A stretch of DNA of 64,000 nucleotides. It comes from Thermococcus cleftensis. GTDB taxonomy: Archaea > Methanobacteriota_B > Thermococci > Thermococcales > Thermococcaceae. The stretch lies in the NCBI RefSeq assembly GCF_000265525.1, contig NC_018015.1, positions 1,586,322-1,650,321 on the forward strand, read 5' to 3'. Below are positions 1-8,286 of this stretch, piece after piece; the first letter of the stretch is position 1, and each line of letters starts with the position of its first letter. The position numbers and the translations under genes were made by a program. The notes beneath the pieces were generated by a model. It saw nothing but the letters and a program-made list of their open reading frames with translations. It did no database searches and had not been told where the DNA came from.

Positions 1-1
1 T

Positions 2-142
2 GCGTACTCCGGGAATGTTACCTTCGTGGTCACGGTTGAGTACGAGGTCAGGAAGGGCCGTTTCACCGCGGAGAAAAGGGAGGTGGGGCTGGAGTTCCCC
101 CTGAGGTTCGAGCTTCACGACGTCGGCACGGGCACTACCTGA
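2..142 (+). CDS. C-terminal end of an unknown protein (partial)
   Basis: An open frame enters from the left edge and stops at TGA 140-142. The 46 visible residues are rich in beta-branched residues (for example NVTFVVTVEYEV), suggesting a beta-sandwich, perhaps an envelope protein. The end overlaps the convergent endonuclease III gene by 8 bases. Too little is visible to name it. Confidence 0.5.
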   Translation, partial: AYSGNVTFVVTVEYEVRKGRFTAEKREVGLEFPLRFELHDVGTGTT

Positions 143-851
143 TGTCCCCGTTCCCCACTAATCCCTTCGCGTAAGGGCAGAGTTCTTTTAGCGGACACTC
201 GCCGCACTTTGGCCTTATGGGGTTGCATATGTTCTTTCCGTGGTCCACCATCGCGTGGTTCACGTAAATCCACTTCTCCCTGGGGATTAGTTCTCTCAGG
301 TACTCCTCGACCTTCTCAGGAGGAACCCTCGGTGGAGCCAAACCGAGGCGCTTGCTTATCCTGTTCACGTGGGTATCAACTGGGATAGCCTGCTTTCCGA
401 AGCCGTAAGCTAAAACGATGTTGGCGCACTTCCTTCCTATGCCCGGCAATTTCATGAGCTCATGAATGTCATCGGGCACCTTCCCGCCGTACTCTTCGAG
501 GATTATCCGCGAGGCCTTAACTATCCACTCACCCTTTGTCTTCCAGAGGCCGACGCCACGCTCCCTCAGAAAGCGCTGCATCTCCTCGACCGGCGTGTTT
601 GCTATAGTCTCGATGTCGCGGTACCTCTCGAACAGCTCCCCCCAGACGCGGTAGGTAACCTCATCGCGCATGCGCTGGGAGATAATGCAGTGAACCAGCG
701 TTCGGTAGGGGTCGCCGATGAGGAGCCTCTCCCTCGGGTAGGTTTTCATCAAAACCTCGACGATTCTCCCGGCTCTTTTCCTCTTCTCCTCCCAGGTTTC
801 ATCGAAGGTGAAGCCCTCAAGGCTTAACGAGCCTGATTTTGTTCCCGTCAT
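135..851 (-). CDS. nth: Endonuclease III (DNA glycosylase/AP lyase)
   Basis: Base-excision repair enzyme that removes oxidised pyrimidines and cuts the abasic site. The 238-residue protein has the helix-hairpin-helix LPGIGRKCANIVL with the catalytic lysine, the downstream catalytic aspartate in VDTHVNRISKRLGL, and a C-terminal 4Fe-4S loop with spacing C-x6-C-x2-C-x5-C (CNPIRPKCGECPLKELC). Its start overlaps the upstream gene by 35 bases, so the two are probably co-transcribed. The length is slightly above the bacterial family because of an N-terminal extension of about 20 residues. Confidence 0.95.
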   Translation of the reverse strand: MTGTKSGSLSLEGFTFDETWEEKRKRAGRIVEVLMKTYPRERLLIGDPYRTLVHCIISQRMRDEVTYRVWGELFERYRDIETIANTPVEEMQRFLRERGVGLWKTKGEWIVKASRIILEEYGGKVPDDIHELMKLPGIGRKCANIVLAYGFGKQAIPVDTHVNRISKRLGLAPPRVPPEKVEEYLRELIPREKWIYVNHAMVDHGKNICNPIRPKCGECPLKELCPYAKGLVGNGDIR

Positions 852-1248
852 GGATTATCACCACTGTTCCTTTGGAGACCCTAACTCCGTTAAGTTCTTC
901 GAACTCGTCGCTATAAATCTTTTGCCCGGTGTGGTTCAGAATTAGAACCTTTCTGCCGAGCACAACGACAAAGCCGCCGTCGAAGGGAACAACTTCCTTC
1001 ACAGCTTCGTCGAACTCGAAGTCCAGAACCTCCACGTCCCCCCGCGAAAGCTCTATCTTCGTCCCCCTGCCAACCTTTAGAGGGCTCGGCTCGGCAAGGA
1101 GAACCTTGAAGGGCAGTGGCTTTCCAAGGAGTTCAACCTCGACCTCTTCTCCAGTCCTTAGCTCCCTTCCCATTAGCTTGTCCTTTAATATCTCCTCGAA
1201 ACCAGGGGGTAGCTCGGCGTCGAAGAGGGGCTTCATGACGACCCTCAT
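817..1248 (-). CDS. Thermococcales hypothetical protein upstream of nth
   Basis: About 143 residues, soluble, predicted mostly beta. The N-terminal half (MKPLFDAELPPGFEEIL, then a basic/hydrophobic beta part) loosely recalls small beta-barrel domains; the C-terminal half reads like repeated short strands (FDGGFVVVLGRKVLILN). Three in-frame starts lie close together; 1248 is chosen because GGGGTG lies six bases upstream, with 1236 the alternative. It overlaps nth by 35 bases in an apparent operon. No catalytic motif is visible and I cannot assign a function. Confidence 0.75.
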   Translation of the reverse strand: MRVVMKPLFDAELPPGFEEILKDKLMGRELRTGEEVEVELLGKPLPFKVLLAEPSPLKVGRGTKIELSRGDVEVLDFEFDEAVKEVVPFDGGFVVVLGRKVLILNHTGQKIYSDEFEELNGVRVSKGTVVIIHDGNKIRLVKP

Positions 1249-1300
1249 CACCATCACCCCGCGATGGACTTCTGGTGGTAATAACGTTATCGCCCAAAGC

Positions 1301-1331
1301 TTTATAAACCAATGTATCTAGCGATATATCG
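1301..1331 (+). promoter_or_regulatory. Promoter and candidate PadR operator
   Basis: TATA box TTTATAAA lies at 1301-1308. Downstream, at 1322-1331, is the perfect palindrome CGATATATCG inside an AT-rich region (1313-1331). It lies where transcription should start, so a bound regulator would block initiation. Autoregulation by the adjacent PadR protein is inferred. Confidence 0.5.
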
Positions 1332-1340
1332 GTGAAAGCA

Positions 1341-1805
1341 ATGGAGAGACCTAACTTCAGGGGATACATGAAGATACTTATCCTTGACCTCCTCCGGGAG
1401 CCGATGCACGGCTACGGGATAATGGCGGAGCTGGAAGGAAGATACGGCATGAAGCTGAGCGCCGGAACTGTGTACCCTATCCTCGCCTCCCTGCGGAGAA
1501 GCGGCCTGATTGAGGTGACCAGCAGGGGTGAGAGGGAGAAAAAGACCTACGTGATCACCGAGAAGGGGCTGGACTACCTCGCGGAGCACGCTGATGATCT
1601 CGCCGAGGCAAAGCGCAGAATGCGCGCCTACAAGGCGTTCCTTGAGCTGGGAGGCGACGAGCTGAGGGCGGCCTTCAAGGAGCTCTTTGAGTCCGTGGAC
1701 GAACTGACGGACGAGCAGAGGGCGAGGATCAGGGAGCTTTTTACCGGCTGCGCTAGGGAGCTGAGGCTGGTTCTTCTTGGAGGTGGAAGTTATGAAGGCG
1801 ATTGA
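1341..1805 (+). CDS. PadR-family transcriptional regulator
   Basis: Winged-helix repressor. The N-terminal domain shows the PadR signature: ILDLLREPMHGYGIM, then SAGTVYPILASLRRSGLIE as recognition helix, and the wing containing REKKTYVITEKGLDYL. A helical C-terminal dimerisation region follows. ATG 1341 is chosen because GGTGA sits at 1331-1335; an in-frame GTG at 1332 lacks a site. The gene overlaps the ABC ATPase by 14 bases, so it very likely regulates the exporter it is co-transcribed with, probably in response to a toxic or lipophilic compound. Confidence 0.9.
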   Translation: MERPNFRGYMKILILDLLREPMHGYGIMAELEGRYGMKLSAGTVYPILASLRRSGLIEVTSRGEREKKTYVITEKGLDYLAEHADDLAEAKRRMRAYKAFLELGGDELRAAFKELFESVDELTDEQRARIRELFTGCARELRLVLLGGGSYEGD

Positions 1806-2769
1806 GGTTGAAAACCTCGTTAAGAAGTACGGCGACTTTGAGGCCGTCAAGGGTATTTCGTTCGATGTAAAGCAGGGGGAGATATTTGCCTTCCTTGGCC
1901 CGAACGGGGCAGGAAAGACCACAACCGTCCACGTCCTCACGACGTTGCTGAAGCCAACGGCCGGGAAGGCCATAGTCGCCGGCCACGACGTTGTCAGGGA
2001 ACCGATTGAAGTCAGGAGGAAGATAGGGATAGTCTTCCAGGATCCGAGCGTTGATAGAGAGCTTACCGCCTACGAGAACATGCTCATTCACGGCAGGATA
2101 TACGGCGTTGAGAACCTGAAGGAGAAGATAGAGCGCCTCCTCAAGTTCGTCGAGCTGTGGGAGTTCAAGGACAGGCCCGTCAAGTTCTTCTCGGGCGGAA
2201 TGCAGAGAAGGCTTGAGATAGCCCGCTCGCTGCTCCACGAGCCGGAGATACTCTTCCTCGACGAGCCGACCATAGGTCTTGACCCGCAGACCAGGGCGCA
2301 CATCTGGGACTACATCAGGGCCATGAAGGAGGAGCACAACATGACGATATTCCTCACCACCCACTACATGGACGAGGCCGAGCAGTTAGCCGACAGGATA
2401 GCGATAATGGACCACGGGAAGATAATCGCGGAGGGCACCGCTGAGGAACTGAAAAAGCTCGTTGGCAACGATATAATCTACCTGAAGCTCCAGGCAAGGG
2501 AGGAGCTCAAGTGCCTCAAGGCGGATTTCATCAAGGGCTGCAAGGTGCTCCCGGACGGGAGGATCAGGCTGGACGTGGACAACGCGGCAGAAGCTTTGCC
2601 AAAGCTCTTCGAGATGGCGAAGGAGAACGGTATCAAAATCCTCGAAGTCACATACCACAGGCCGACGCTCAACGACGTCTTCCTGCACCTCACAGGCAGG
2701 GAAATCCGGGACGAGGGCGGAGAGCAGAGCGTGGCGAAAATGATGATGAAGGCTCGCATGAGGAGGTGA
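1792..2769 (+). CDS. ABC exporter ATP-binding protein (DrrA-like)
   Basis: Nucleotide-binding subunit of an ABC-2 type exporter. Walker A GPNGAGKTT, Q-loop FQDPSVD, signature FSGGMQRRLEIARSL, Walker B ILFLDEPTIGLD and switch histidine TTHYMDEAEQ are intact. The C-terminal about 90 residues form the extra domain typical of drug and daunorubicin exporter ATPases (HRPTLNDVFLHLTGREIRD). ATG 1792 is chosen because GGAGGTG is at 1779-1785. Four bases separate the stop from the permease gene, completing a three-gene operon with the PadR regulator. Confidence 0.95.
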   Translation: MKAIEVENLVKKYGDFEAVKGISFDVKQGEIFAFLGPNGAGKTTTVHVLTTLLKPTAGKAIVAGHDVVREPIEVRRKIGIVFQDPSVDRELTAYENMLIHGRIYGVENLKEKIERLLKFVELWEFKDRPVKFFSGGMQRRLEIARSLLHEPEILFLDEPTIGLDPQTRAHIWDYIRAMKEEHNMTIFLTTHYMDEAEQLADRIAIMDHGKIIAEGTAEELKKLVGNDIIYLKLQAREELKCLKADFIKGCKVLPDGRIRLDVDNAAEALPKLFEMAKENGIKILEVTYHRPTLNDVFLHLTGREIRDEGGEQSVAKMMMKARMRR

Positions 2770-2773
2770 TTGC

Positions 2774-3538
2774 ATGCAGGTCTTTTTCACCATGATATAC
2801 CGCGAACTGAAGCGCTTTTCCCGCTCACGGGCGAGGGTGATAGGGAGCATAATCAACCCGCTCATCTGGCTCATCTTCTTCGGCAAGGGCTGGGGCGGGG
2901 TCTTCGACAACCCCATGGCGGCCCCGATATTCGGAGGCGTCGACTACATGACCTACCTGGTGCCTGGAATAATAGCCATGACGGTCTTCAACATGAGCTT
3001 CATGCAGGGCATAACGCTCATCTGGGACAAGCAGTTCGGCTTCCTGAAGGAGATTCTGGTGGCTCCCGCAAGCAGGACGGAGGCAATACTCGGCAGAATC
3101 ACCGGGGGAGCGCTCATGGCCATGATACAGGGCGTCATAATCCTGGCACTCAGCTTCACGATGGCCGACCTCAGGGTGAGCGGAATCCTCCCCGCGCTGG
3201 GCCTGAGCTTCCTCGTCGGGATAGCGATAGCGGGCATGGGGGTGGCGATAGCCCTCAAGATGACCAGCATGGAAGGCTTCCAGATGATAGTGACCATGAT
3301 AATGCTCCCGATGACCTTCCTCAGTGGGGCGTTCTATCCAATAAGCACGATGCCCGAGTGGATGCAGTGGCTGGCAAAGGTGAACCCCCTCACCTACGCG
3401 GTGGACGGCTCCCGCTACTACCTTGCCGGTGTCGAGCCGACCTTCGGAATCGTCACCGACTGGGTGGTGCTAATCGGCCTCGCCGCGCTGTTCGCCGGAA
3501 TTGCCGCGCTTGGCTTCAGGAAGGCCACGATAGACTGA
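2774..3538 (+). CDS. ABC-2 type exporter permease
   Basis: Membrane subunit paired with the preceding ATPase. The 254-residue protein has six hydrophobic segments in the ABC-2 pattern: a cytosolic N-terminal helix (MIYRELKRFSRSRARV), a long first external loop, and the conserved stretch MTFLSGAFYPISTMPEWMQW before the last helices. Likely exports a hydrophobic compound or drug; the substrate cannot be told from sequence. Confidence 0.92.
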   Translation: MQVFFTMIYRELKRFSRSRARVIGSIINPLIWLIFFGKGWGGVFDNPMAAPIFGGVDYMTYLVPGIIAMTVFNMSFMQGITLIWDKQFGFLKEILVAPASRTEAILGRITGGALMAMIQGVIILALSFTMADLRVSGILPALGLSFLVGIAIAGMGVAIALKMTSMEGFQMIVTMIMLPMTFLSGAFYPISTMPEWMQWLAKVNPLTYAVDGSRYYLAGVEPTFGIVTDWVVLIGLAALFAGIAALGFRKATID

Positions 3539-3566
3539 GCGGGACACGAAATCTCTGGCCACGCCC

Positions 3567-3592
3567 TTACTTTTCTTTTCCATCTCCCTTTT
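3567..3592 (+). terminator. T-rich terminator after the exporter operon
   Basis: Two pyrimidine/T tracts (CTTTTCTTTTCC and CCCTTTTG) follow the permease stop by about 30 bases, which is how Thermococcales terminate without a hairpin. An AT-rich promoter-like segment (about 3635-3655) for the next gene follows. Confidence 0.45.
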
Positions 3593-3680
3593 GTAGTGCG
3601 TGTTGCTCTGTGGCTGTCAGTATTTCAATTTTCAATCGAAATCTTTTTATTCTTTTGCGTTCTAAACCTTCCGATGCGGA

Positions 3681-4223
3681 ATGAGTGAGGTGATCCTCCC
3701 CACTTTCATGCTTGTACTCGGCGTTTCGGTCTTCGGCGTCTATCCCTTCCATCTCTTCAGGAAGAGACGGCTCTCCCTGGAATCGCTGGTTGTGTACCTG
3801 GCCTTTATGGCTTGGGTCGTGACATTATCCATCGGGGCAATTCTCAACAGCGGTCTCCTCATAATTGGCTCGTTTGGAATGATGCTGCTAACGGCCGGTC
3901 TCGCTCTCGCGTTCCGAAAGGAGATGCTGAGGGACTCTTACTCCGTCGAGGTCTCACCGGAGGAGCCCCTCAGGCTACGCTGGCTGGTAACGCTCAACTC
4001 TTCCTTCTGGGTGTGGTTGGCCTACCGCAAGGGCTCAACGTTGGCGGCGACCCTCAACGTCATTATAACGTACCTGGCCGTCGTGGCAACGCTGTTCCTC
4101 CTGAACCACTTTCTCGGCGGCCACTTCCCCCTGAAGTCCTTCGCGGTGGTCTATGCCGTCATCATGCTCTTTCATTTCAGGGGCGTTTATCGGAGGCTCT
4201 ACGAGAAGACCGGTGTGGACTGA
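3681..4223 (+). CDS. Hypothetical membrane protein
   Basis: 180 residues with about five hydrophobic segments: VILPTFMLVLGVSVFGVYPF at the N-terminus, a pair near residues 37-78, and a pair near residues 130-165. A charged loop (FRKEMLRDSYSVEVSPEEP) separates the halves. It belongs to no family I recognise. The next gene, also a small membrane protein, follows 48 bases downstream on the same strand. Confidence 0.7.
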   Translation: MSEVILPTFMLVLGVSVFGVYPFHLFRKRRLSLESLVVYLAFMAWVVTLSIGAILNSGLLIIGSFGMMLLTAGLALAFRKEMLRDSYSVEVSPEEPLRLRWLVTLNSSFWVWLAYRKGSTLAATLNVIITYLAVVATLFLLNHFLGGHFPLKSFAVVYAVIMLFHFRGVYRRLYEKTGVD

Positions 4224-4271
4224 ACGCGGTAGCCTTAAATCCCCCAAGCGCGTACTGCTTCCGTGGGTTCA

Positions 4272-4781
4272 ATGGCTGGAAGGACGGAAGCTGAGGGAAA
4301 AGTACCAGGGCGGGAGGAGATTGAGGGGCTCGAAGAGGCCCTTGGCATAGCGGACCACGTTCACAACATCTTCGTGATGGCGCTGATAGTTTCCACGATA
4401 ATCTCTGGGGTTGTGTGGGTTTACGAGAGGTTGGTTCTCTCAAACTCCATTCCGATGCCGCTGGAGATACAGGCGATGGTGGTCTTCCTCGTGGCCTTCG
4501 CCGCGACCTTCTACATCACCAACGCGAGGAGAATGAGAAGGGGTTACCTCATCGCCGGCGCATTCCTCCTGCTTCTTGCCCTCTGGGGCCTTGAGGCCGT
4601 CCTCGCGGGGGTTGAATCTGTGGAGGAGAGGGTGCTCATAGCCGCTTCCTTCGCCCTTGGAATCGTAGGTCACGTTCTCTACTCGAACAGAAGGTTAATG
4701 GAGAGGGTGGAATGGTTCCTGATGCTCCTCCTCGCGGGAACACTCGCGGTCGTTCTCCTCGTCTGGCTACTCACCCTTTGA
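4272..4781 (+). CDS. Hypothetical four-helix membrane protein
   Basis: 169 residues: a charged, cytosolic N-terminus (about 35 residues rich in Glu and Lys) followed by two hydrophobic pairs (for example FVMALIVSTIISGVVWV and MLLLAGTLAVVLLVWLL). ATG 4272 is preferred over GTG 4263. The last 11 bases overlap the convergent pgk gene. No recognised family. Confidence 0.65.
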   Translation: MAGRTEAEGKVPGREEIEGLEEALGIADHVHNIFVMALIVSTIISGVVWVYERLVLSNSIPMPLEIQAMVVFLVAFAATFYITNARRMRRGYLIAGAFLLLLALWGLEAVLAGVESVEERVLIAASFALGIVGHVLYSNRRLMERVEWFLMLLLAGTLAVVLLVWLLTL

Positions 4782-6006
4782 GAAGGTCCTTGAAACGCTC
4801 GTAGCTCTCCTTGAACGCCTCGAGGACTGGAAGTTTCTCCCCCGCGAAGAAGCTCAGCATCGCGCCACCGCCGGTTGAGACGTGGCTTATCCCGGTTATG
4901 CCGTACTTGTAGATGCTCGCTATTGAGTGGCCACCACCAACGACGCTGAAGGCTTTGCTCTCGCCTATCGCCCTGAAGACTCCGACCGTTCCAATTGCGA
5001 ACTCTTCACGCTCGAAGACGCCCATCGGCCCGTTGGCGACTATCACCCTCGCCTTCATGAGAACCTCGCGGTACTTCTCAACGGTTCTGGAGCCGATGTC
5101 GAGGATCGGGTGCCCGTCGAAAAGCCACTTCTCATCACTCAGGAGGTCCACCTCAACGCGCTCACCCCTGTAATCAACTGCGAAATCAACGGGCGTTCTG
5201 ACCTGCGGATAGAACTCGTCGAGGATTCTTTCAGCCCAGTCCACCAGCTCCAAGAGGCCCTTCCTTTCCATGAACTCGAGGTTGGCATCGCCGAGGTTGA
5301 AGCCCTTGGCGAGGGTGAAGACGTGGCCGACGAGACCGCCGGTTAGAATGAGGTCCGCCTTTTCCCCTCTCAGAACGTTCTCTGCAACGCGGAGGGAATC
5401 GTCCACCTTTGCCCCTCCAAGCACGTAGACCCTCGGCTTCTCCTGGGTCTCGTAGGCCTTTGTGAGCGCCCGGATCTCCCTTTCCATGAGGAGGCCCATT
5501 ATCATCGGCTTGAGCCTTGCGAAGCCCACCAGCGATGGCTGGCTCCTGTGGGCGGCGGCAAAGGCGTCGTTCACGACGTAGTCGATGAGCGGGGCAAGCT
5601 TCCTCACGAAGAAAGTTTTCTCACATTCCTCAATCGGCTTGTATTTGATCTCCTCTGCAGAAAAGCGGAGATTTTCGAGCATTATGGCCTCCCCGGGTTT
5701 AAGCGAGCTTATCTTCTCTCTCGCGTACCTCCCAAAGATGTCCTCGACGTACTCCACCTCCTGCCCGAGGAGCCCGCTGAGTATCTCGGCGTGCTGCTCG
5801 GTGGTAATGTAGTCCCCCTTGTACGGCTTGCTCTGGTGCGTCCCTATGACGAGCTTGGCCCCACCCTCAAGGAGGTACCTTACCGTCGGGAGAACCGCTC
5901 GAAACCTGGCGTCACTGATGATATTCCCGTCCTTGACGGGGGAGTTCAGGTCGGCCCGTAGAAAGACGGTTTTATCGTGATAATCGAAGTCGGTGAGCCT
6001 GAACAT
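4771..6006 (-). CDS. pgk: Phosphoglycerate kinase
   Basis: Interconverts 1,3-bisphosphoglycerate plus ADP and 3-phosphoglycerate plus ATP; in Thermococcales it serves mainly gluconeogenesis because the catabolic direction is bypassed by ferredoxin- and NADP-dependent enzymes. 411 residues, normal length. Seen: N-terminal FLRADLNSPV, substrate loop VNDAFAAAHRSQPS, hinge YVLGGAKVDDSL, nucleotide site VANGPMGVFE and the C-terminal STGGGAMLSFFAG. A TGM-like site lies just upstream of its promoter. Confidence 0.97.
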   Translation of the reverse strand: MFRLTDFDYHDKTVFLRADLNSPVKDGNIISDARFRAVLPTVRYLLEGGAKLVIGTHQSKPYKGDYITTEQHAEILSGLLGQEVEYVEDIFGRYAREKISSLKPGEAIMLENLRFSAEEIKYKPIEECEKTFFVRKLAPLIDYVVNDAFAAAHRSQPSLVGFARLKPMIMGLLMEREIRALTKAYETQEKPRVYVLGGAKVDDSLRVAENVLRGEKADLILTGGLVGHVFTLAKGFNLGDANLEFMERKGLLELVDWAERILDEFYPQVRTPVDFAVDYRGERVEVDLLSDEKWLFDGHPILDIGSRTVEKYREVLMKARVIVANGPMGVFEREEFAIGTVGVFRAIGESKAFSVVGGGHSIASIYKYGITGISHVSTGGGAMLSFFAGEKLPVLEAFKESYERFKDLLKG

Positions 6007-6036
6007 TCCATCACCATCGCGGTGTTAAATTGTGGA

Positions 6037-6070
6037 GTTAAAAAGCTTATTTTGAACACCTGCGGTGATA
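6037..6070 (-). promoter_or_regulatory. pgk promoter with a TGM-like (Tgr) site
   Basis: Read on the minus strand, TATCAC-CGCAG-GTGTTC occupies 6070-6054, against the published Thermococcales glycolytic motif TATCAC-N5-GTGATA. The first half is perfect, the second half matches three of six bases. An AT-rich TATA-like element (CTTTTTAAC, 6045-6037) follows, placing the motif upstream of the promoter, the arrangement linked to activation of gluconeogenic genes by Tgr. Confidence 0.45.
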
Positions 6071-6090
6071 AGGCCGTTCCGGGGAAAGAG

Positions 6091-6188
6091 ATTTATAAAA
6101 TGAGCACGATAGGGGGGTGATGGTAGAGTTCACTTTCATGGGTGAGACTGATGCCGTGGAGTCCCGATTTAATAAGAACTGCCTCTAG
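6091..6188 (+). promoter_or_regulatory. Promoter and short leader ORF before the Mrr-PepSY gene
   Basis: TATA box ATTTATAAAA is at 6091-6100. A start codon at 6120, directly preceded by GGGGGGTG (6112-6118), opens a 22-codon frame ending at TAG 6186-6188. It is out of frame with, and overlaps, the main gene start at 6151. It could be a regulatory leader peptide or chance; the predicted transcription start lies very near its ATG. Confidence 0.35.
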
Positions 6189-8286
6189 GGAAACGCTGAT
6201 TGAGAACGTGATAGAGCTGCTGAGGAGAATGGGCTTCAGGGAGTACGAGAGGGTCGCCGGCAGGAAGGAATGGGGAATCGACGTGGTGGCGATAAGGGAC
6301 GACCCTATAGCCGGAATGGAGAAGGTGGTTCTTGCGCTCCACCCAAAGGGCTTGGCGTCTTCCAGGGACATCAACGTTTTTGCAGACCTCGCTGACAAGT
6401 ACAGAGCCGACAAGGGAATACTCATATCTCCCGCCGGCTTCACCAAGGACGCCAAGGTTCTCATCTCCAGGGAGTACCGGGGACGGATAGTCCCGTGGGA
6501 CGGGGAGAAGCTGGCCTCGCTCTTTAACAACTACGGCCTTGAACCCCCCGAGGAACTGGTCAGGGAGATGGCGAAAGCTCACGAGAAAAGTGAAGACACT
6601 CCCATAGAAGAGTTCGAGCTGGACGCTCCCCTGCTCCACGACTTCTCGTCGGAGGAGGTTCTCAGGAAGGTCGCCTCCTTTGCCGCCTCAAGGTACCCTG
6701 TGAAGCCCGAGGAGATAGAGCTTGAGTCCGTTTCCGTGACCCTCTCCAGCGCCTACATTTTCTCCTGGTCGGTGGAAGGTGAGGAGGAGAAGGACAAGGC
6801 CGTGGTGTTCTCGGACGAGGACATTGTTCTCAGAGCCACCCAGGATAAGAGGCTGAGCGTTCCGGTTACAAAGGCTCTCCTGAACGACCGCTCCATCATA
6901 AGGGCCACCGAGAGGGAAGTGGAGGTCCCGATAAGCCCAAGCGAGGCCGTCTTCGTTCTCAAGGCTGCCGCCGCGAGGGAGCTCGGTGTTCCGGAGGGGA
7001 AGATAACGATACACGAAAGGAAGAAGGTCTACGTTCCCAAAACCACCAAGCTCTCCATCAGGGCGGGGGAGAACCAGGCGGAAGCGCTGGTGAACCTCGA
7101 GACTGGAGACGTGGAGCTGGAGATGGAGCCCCTCCCCGATGGGTACTTCATTGAGAGGGTTCGCAACGAGGTCCTCAAACAGACTGGGGAGGGTGTGAAG
7201 GCGTACGAGCTCAGGAGGGTGAACGGAAAGGTCAAGATAACCGGGACGACCGAGAGGTTCTCCTTCGAGGCTTCTTTCAACGCCTACACGGGCAAACTCC
7301 TCGGAATGGAGGTTATAATGAGCGATGAGGCCCTGGAAGAGCTCCTCAGGAAAGCCTACCCCGATGGAAGGGTGCTTAACCTCGAGAAGGGCAAGAAGGC
7401 CGCGGTGGCGGATATCCTGCTTGAGGACGGGATAGCGGTCGTCAGCGTGGACCTCACCACTGGAGAGTACAGGGAGGCGAGAAAGCTACCCTCGCCGGAG
7501 GAAGCCTCCGAGAACGCCAGGGCGGTGATAGAGGGCAACTTCCCCCTCAGGAACCTGGAGATGAGCTCGTACCGCGTGCTGGAGCACAAGTACCTCGAGC
7601 TGATTCTCGAGAGCGCCGATGGAAGGGCGGTCGTCAAGGTGGACGGCTCGACAGGTGACGTGCTGGACTACCTCGTCGAGGTGACGGCGGAGAGGGCCAG
7701 GGAGATAGTCTCGGGGCGGTACGGGGACTTCGAGATAAAGTCGGTTGAAGAGGACGAGACCGAGTACAGGGTCACCGCCGAGAACGATCGTCATATAGTA
7801 ACCGTCAGGGTCAGCAAAGATGGAAAGCTGATAGAAGAGACCGACCGCGTCCTCAGGAGGGAGCTGGCGGAGAAAATCGCGGTGGAGAAGGCAAGGGAGA
7901 TAGACGAAGAGGCCACGGTCAAGTCCCTTGCCCTAAGAGAGAACTGGGTGGCGGAATTCGCGGGGAGGACGAAGGTCGGCAGGATAGTTCTCCACAGGAC
8001 GACCGGCGAGGTTATCGAAAGCGACGTCCGCTTCACCGAGATGGCAATAAAGGAGGGCTACCTCAAGCACGTGGCCGAGAAGTACGGGGAAGAAAACCCC
8101 ACCGTCGAGAGGCTCACCCTCTACGAGGAGAAGGGCTACGTCCACGTCAAAGTGGCCGGTAAAGAGACGCTCTACTACGCCAGGATAGACCTCAAAACGG
8201 GAAAGATAACAAGCGAGGACAAAGCCCCTGCGAAGGGGTTAACGGCGAAGCTCAAACAGCTCCCGCTGGAAAACAAGTACAAGTGA
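6151..8286 (+). CDS. Mrr-type nuclease fold fused to PepSY-like repeats
   Basis: 711 residues. Residues 1-115 look like the Mrr/restriction endonuclease-like fold: RETLIENVIELLRRMGF, GIDVVAI with the catalytic-type Asp44, then ALHPKGL where the usual Gln/Glu-x-Lys is replaced by His-Pro-Lys66, and DLADKYRADKGILIS. From about residue 150 the chain is a series of about six units each ending in a motif like LETGDVE, AYTGKL, LTTGEY, GSTGDV, HRTTGEV and LKTGKI, the pattern of PepSY-type domains. No signal peptide or membrane segment, so it should be cytosolic. ATG 6151 has GGTGA at 6141-6145. Nuclease activity is uncertain. The stop abuts the convergent gene at 8287. Confidence 0.7.
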   Translation: MPWSPDLIRTASRETLIENVIELLRRMGFREYERVAGRKEWGIDVVAIRDDPIAGMEKVVLALHPKGLASSRDINVFADLADKYRADKGILISPAGFTKDAKVLISREYRGRIVPWDGEKLASLFNNYGLEPPEELVREMAKAHEKSEDTPIEEFELDAPLLHDFSSEEVLRKVASFAASRYPVKPEEIELESVSVTLSSAYIFSWSVEGEEEKDKAVVFSDEDIVLRATQDKRLSVPVTKALLNDRSIIRATEREVEVPISPSEAVFVLKAAAARELGVPEGKITIHERKKVYVPKTTKLSIRAGENQAEALVNLETGDVELEMEPLPDGYFIERVRNEVLKQTGEGVKAYELRRVNGKVKITGTTERFSFEASFNAYTGKLLGMEVIMSDEALEELLRKAYPDGRVLNLEKGKKAAVADILLEDGIAVVSVDLTTGEYREARKLPSPEEASENARAVIEGNFPLRNLEMSSYRVLEHKYLELILESADGRAVVKVDGSTGDVLDYLVEVTAERAREIVSGRYGDFEIKSVEEDETEYRVTAENDRHIVTVRVSKDGKLIEETDRVLRRELAEKIAVEKAREIDEEATVKSLALRENWVAEFAGRTKVGRIVLHRTTGEVIESDVRFTEMAIKEGYLKHVAEKYGEENPTVERLTLYEEKGYVHVKVAGKETLYYARIDLKTGKITSEDKAPAKGLTAKLKQLPLENKYK

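Noticed and set aside
2770-3684. 304-residue frame overlapping the ABC permease
   Set aside because: It is a +1 shadow of the permease gene: Arg/His/Pro/Gly-rich translation without motifs, while the permease frame has clear family features.
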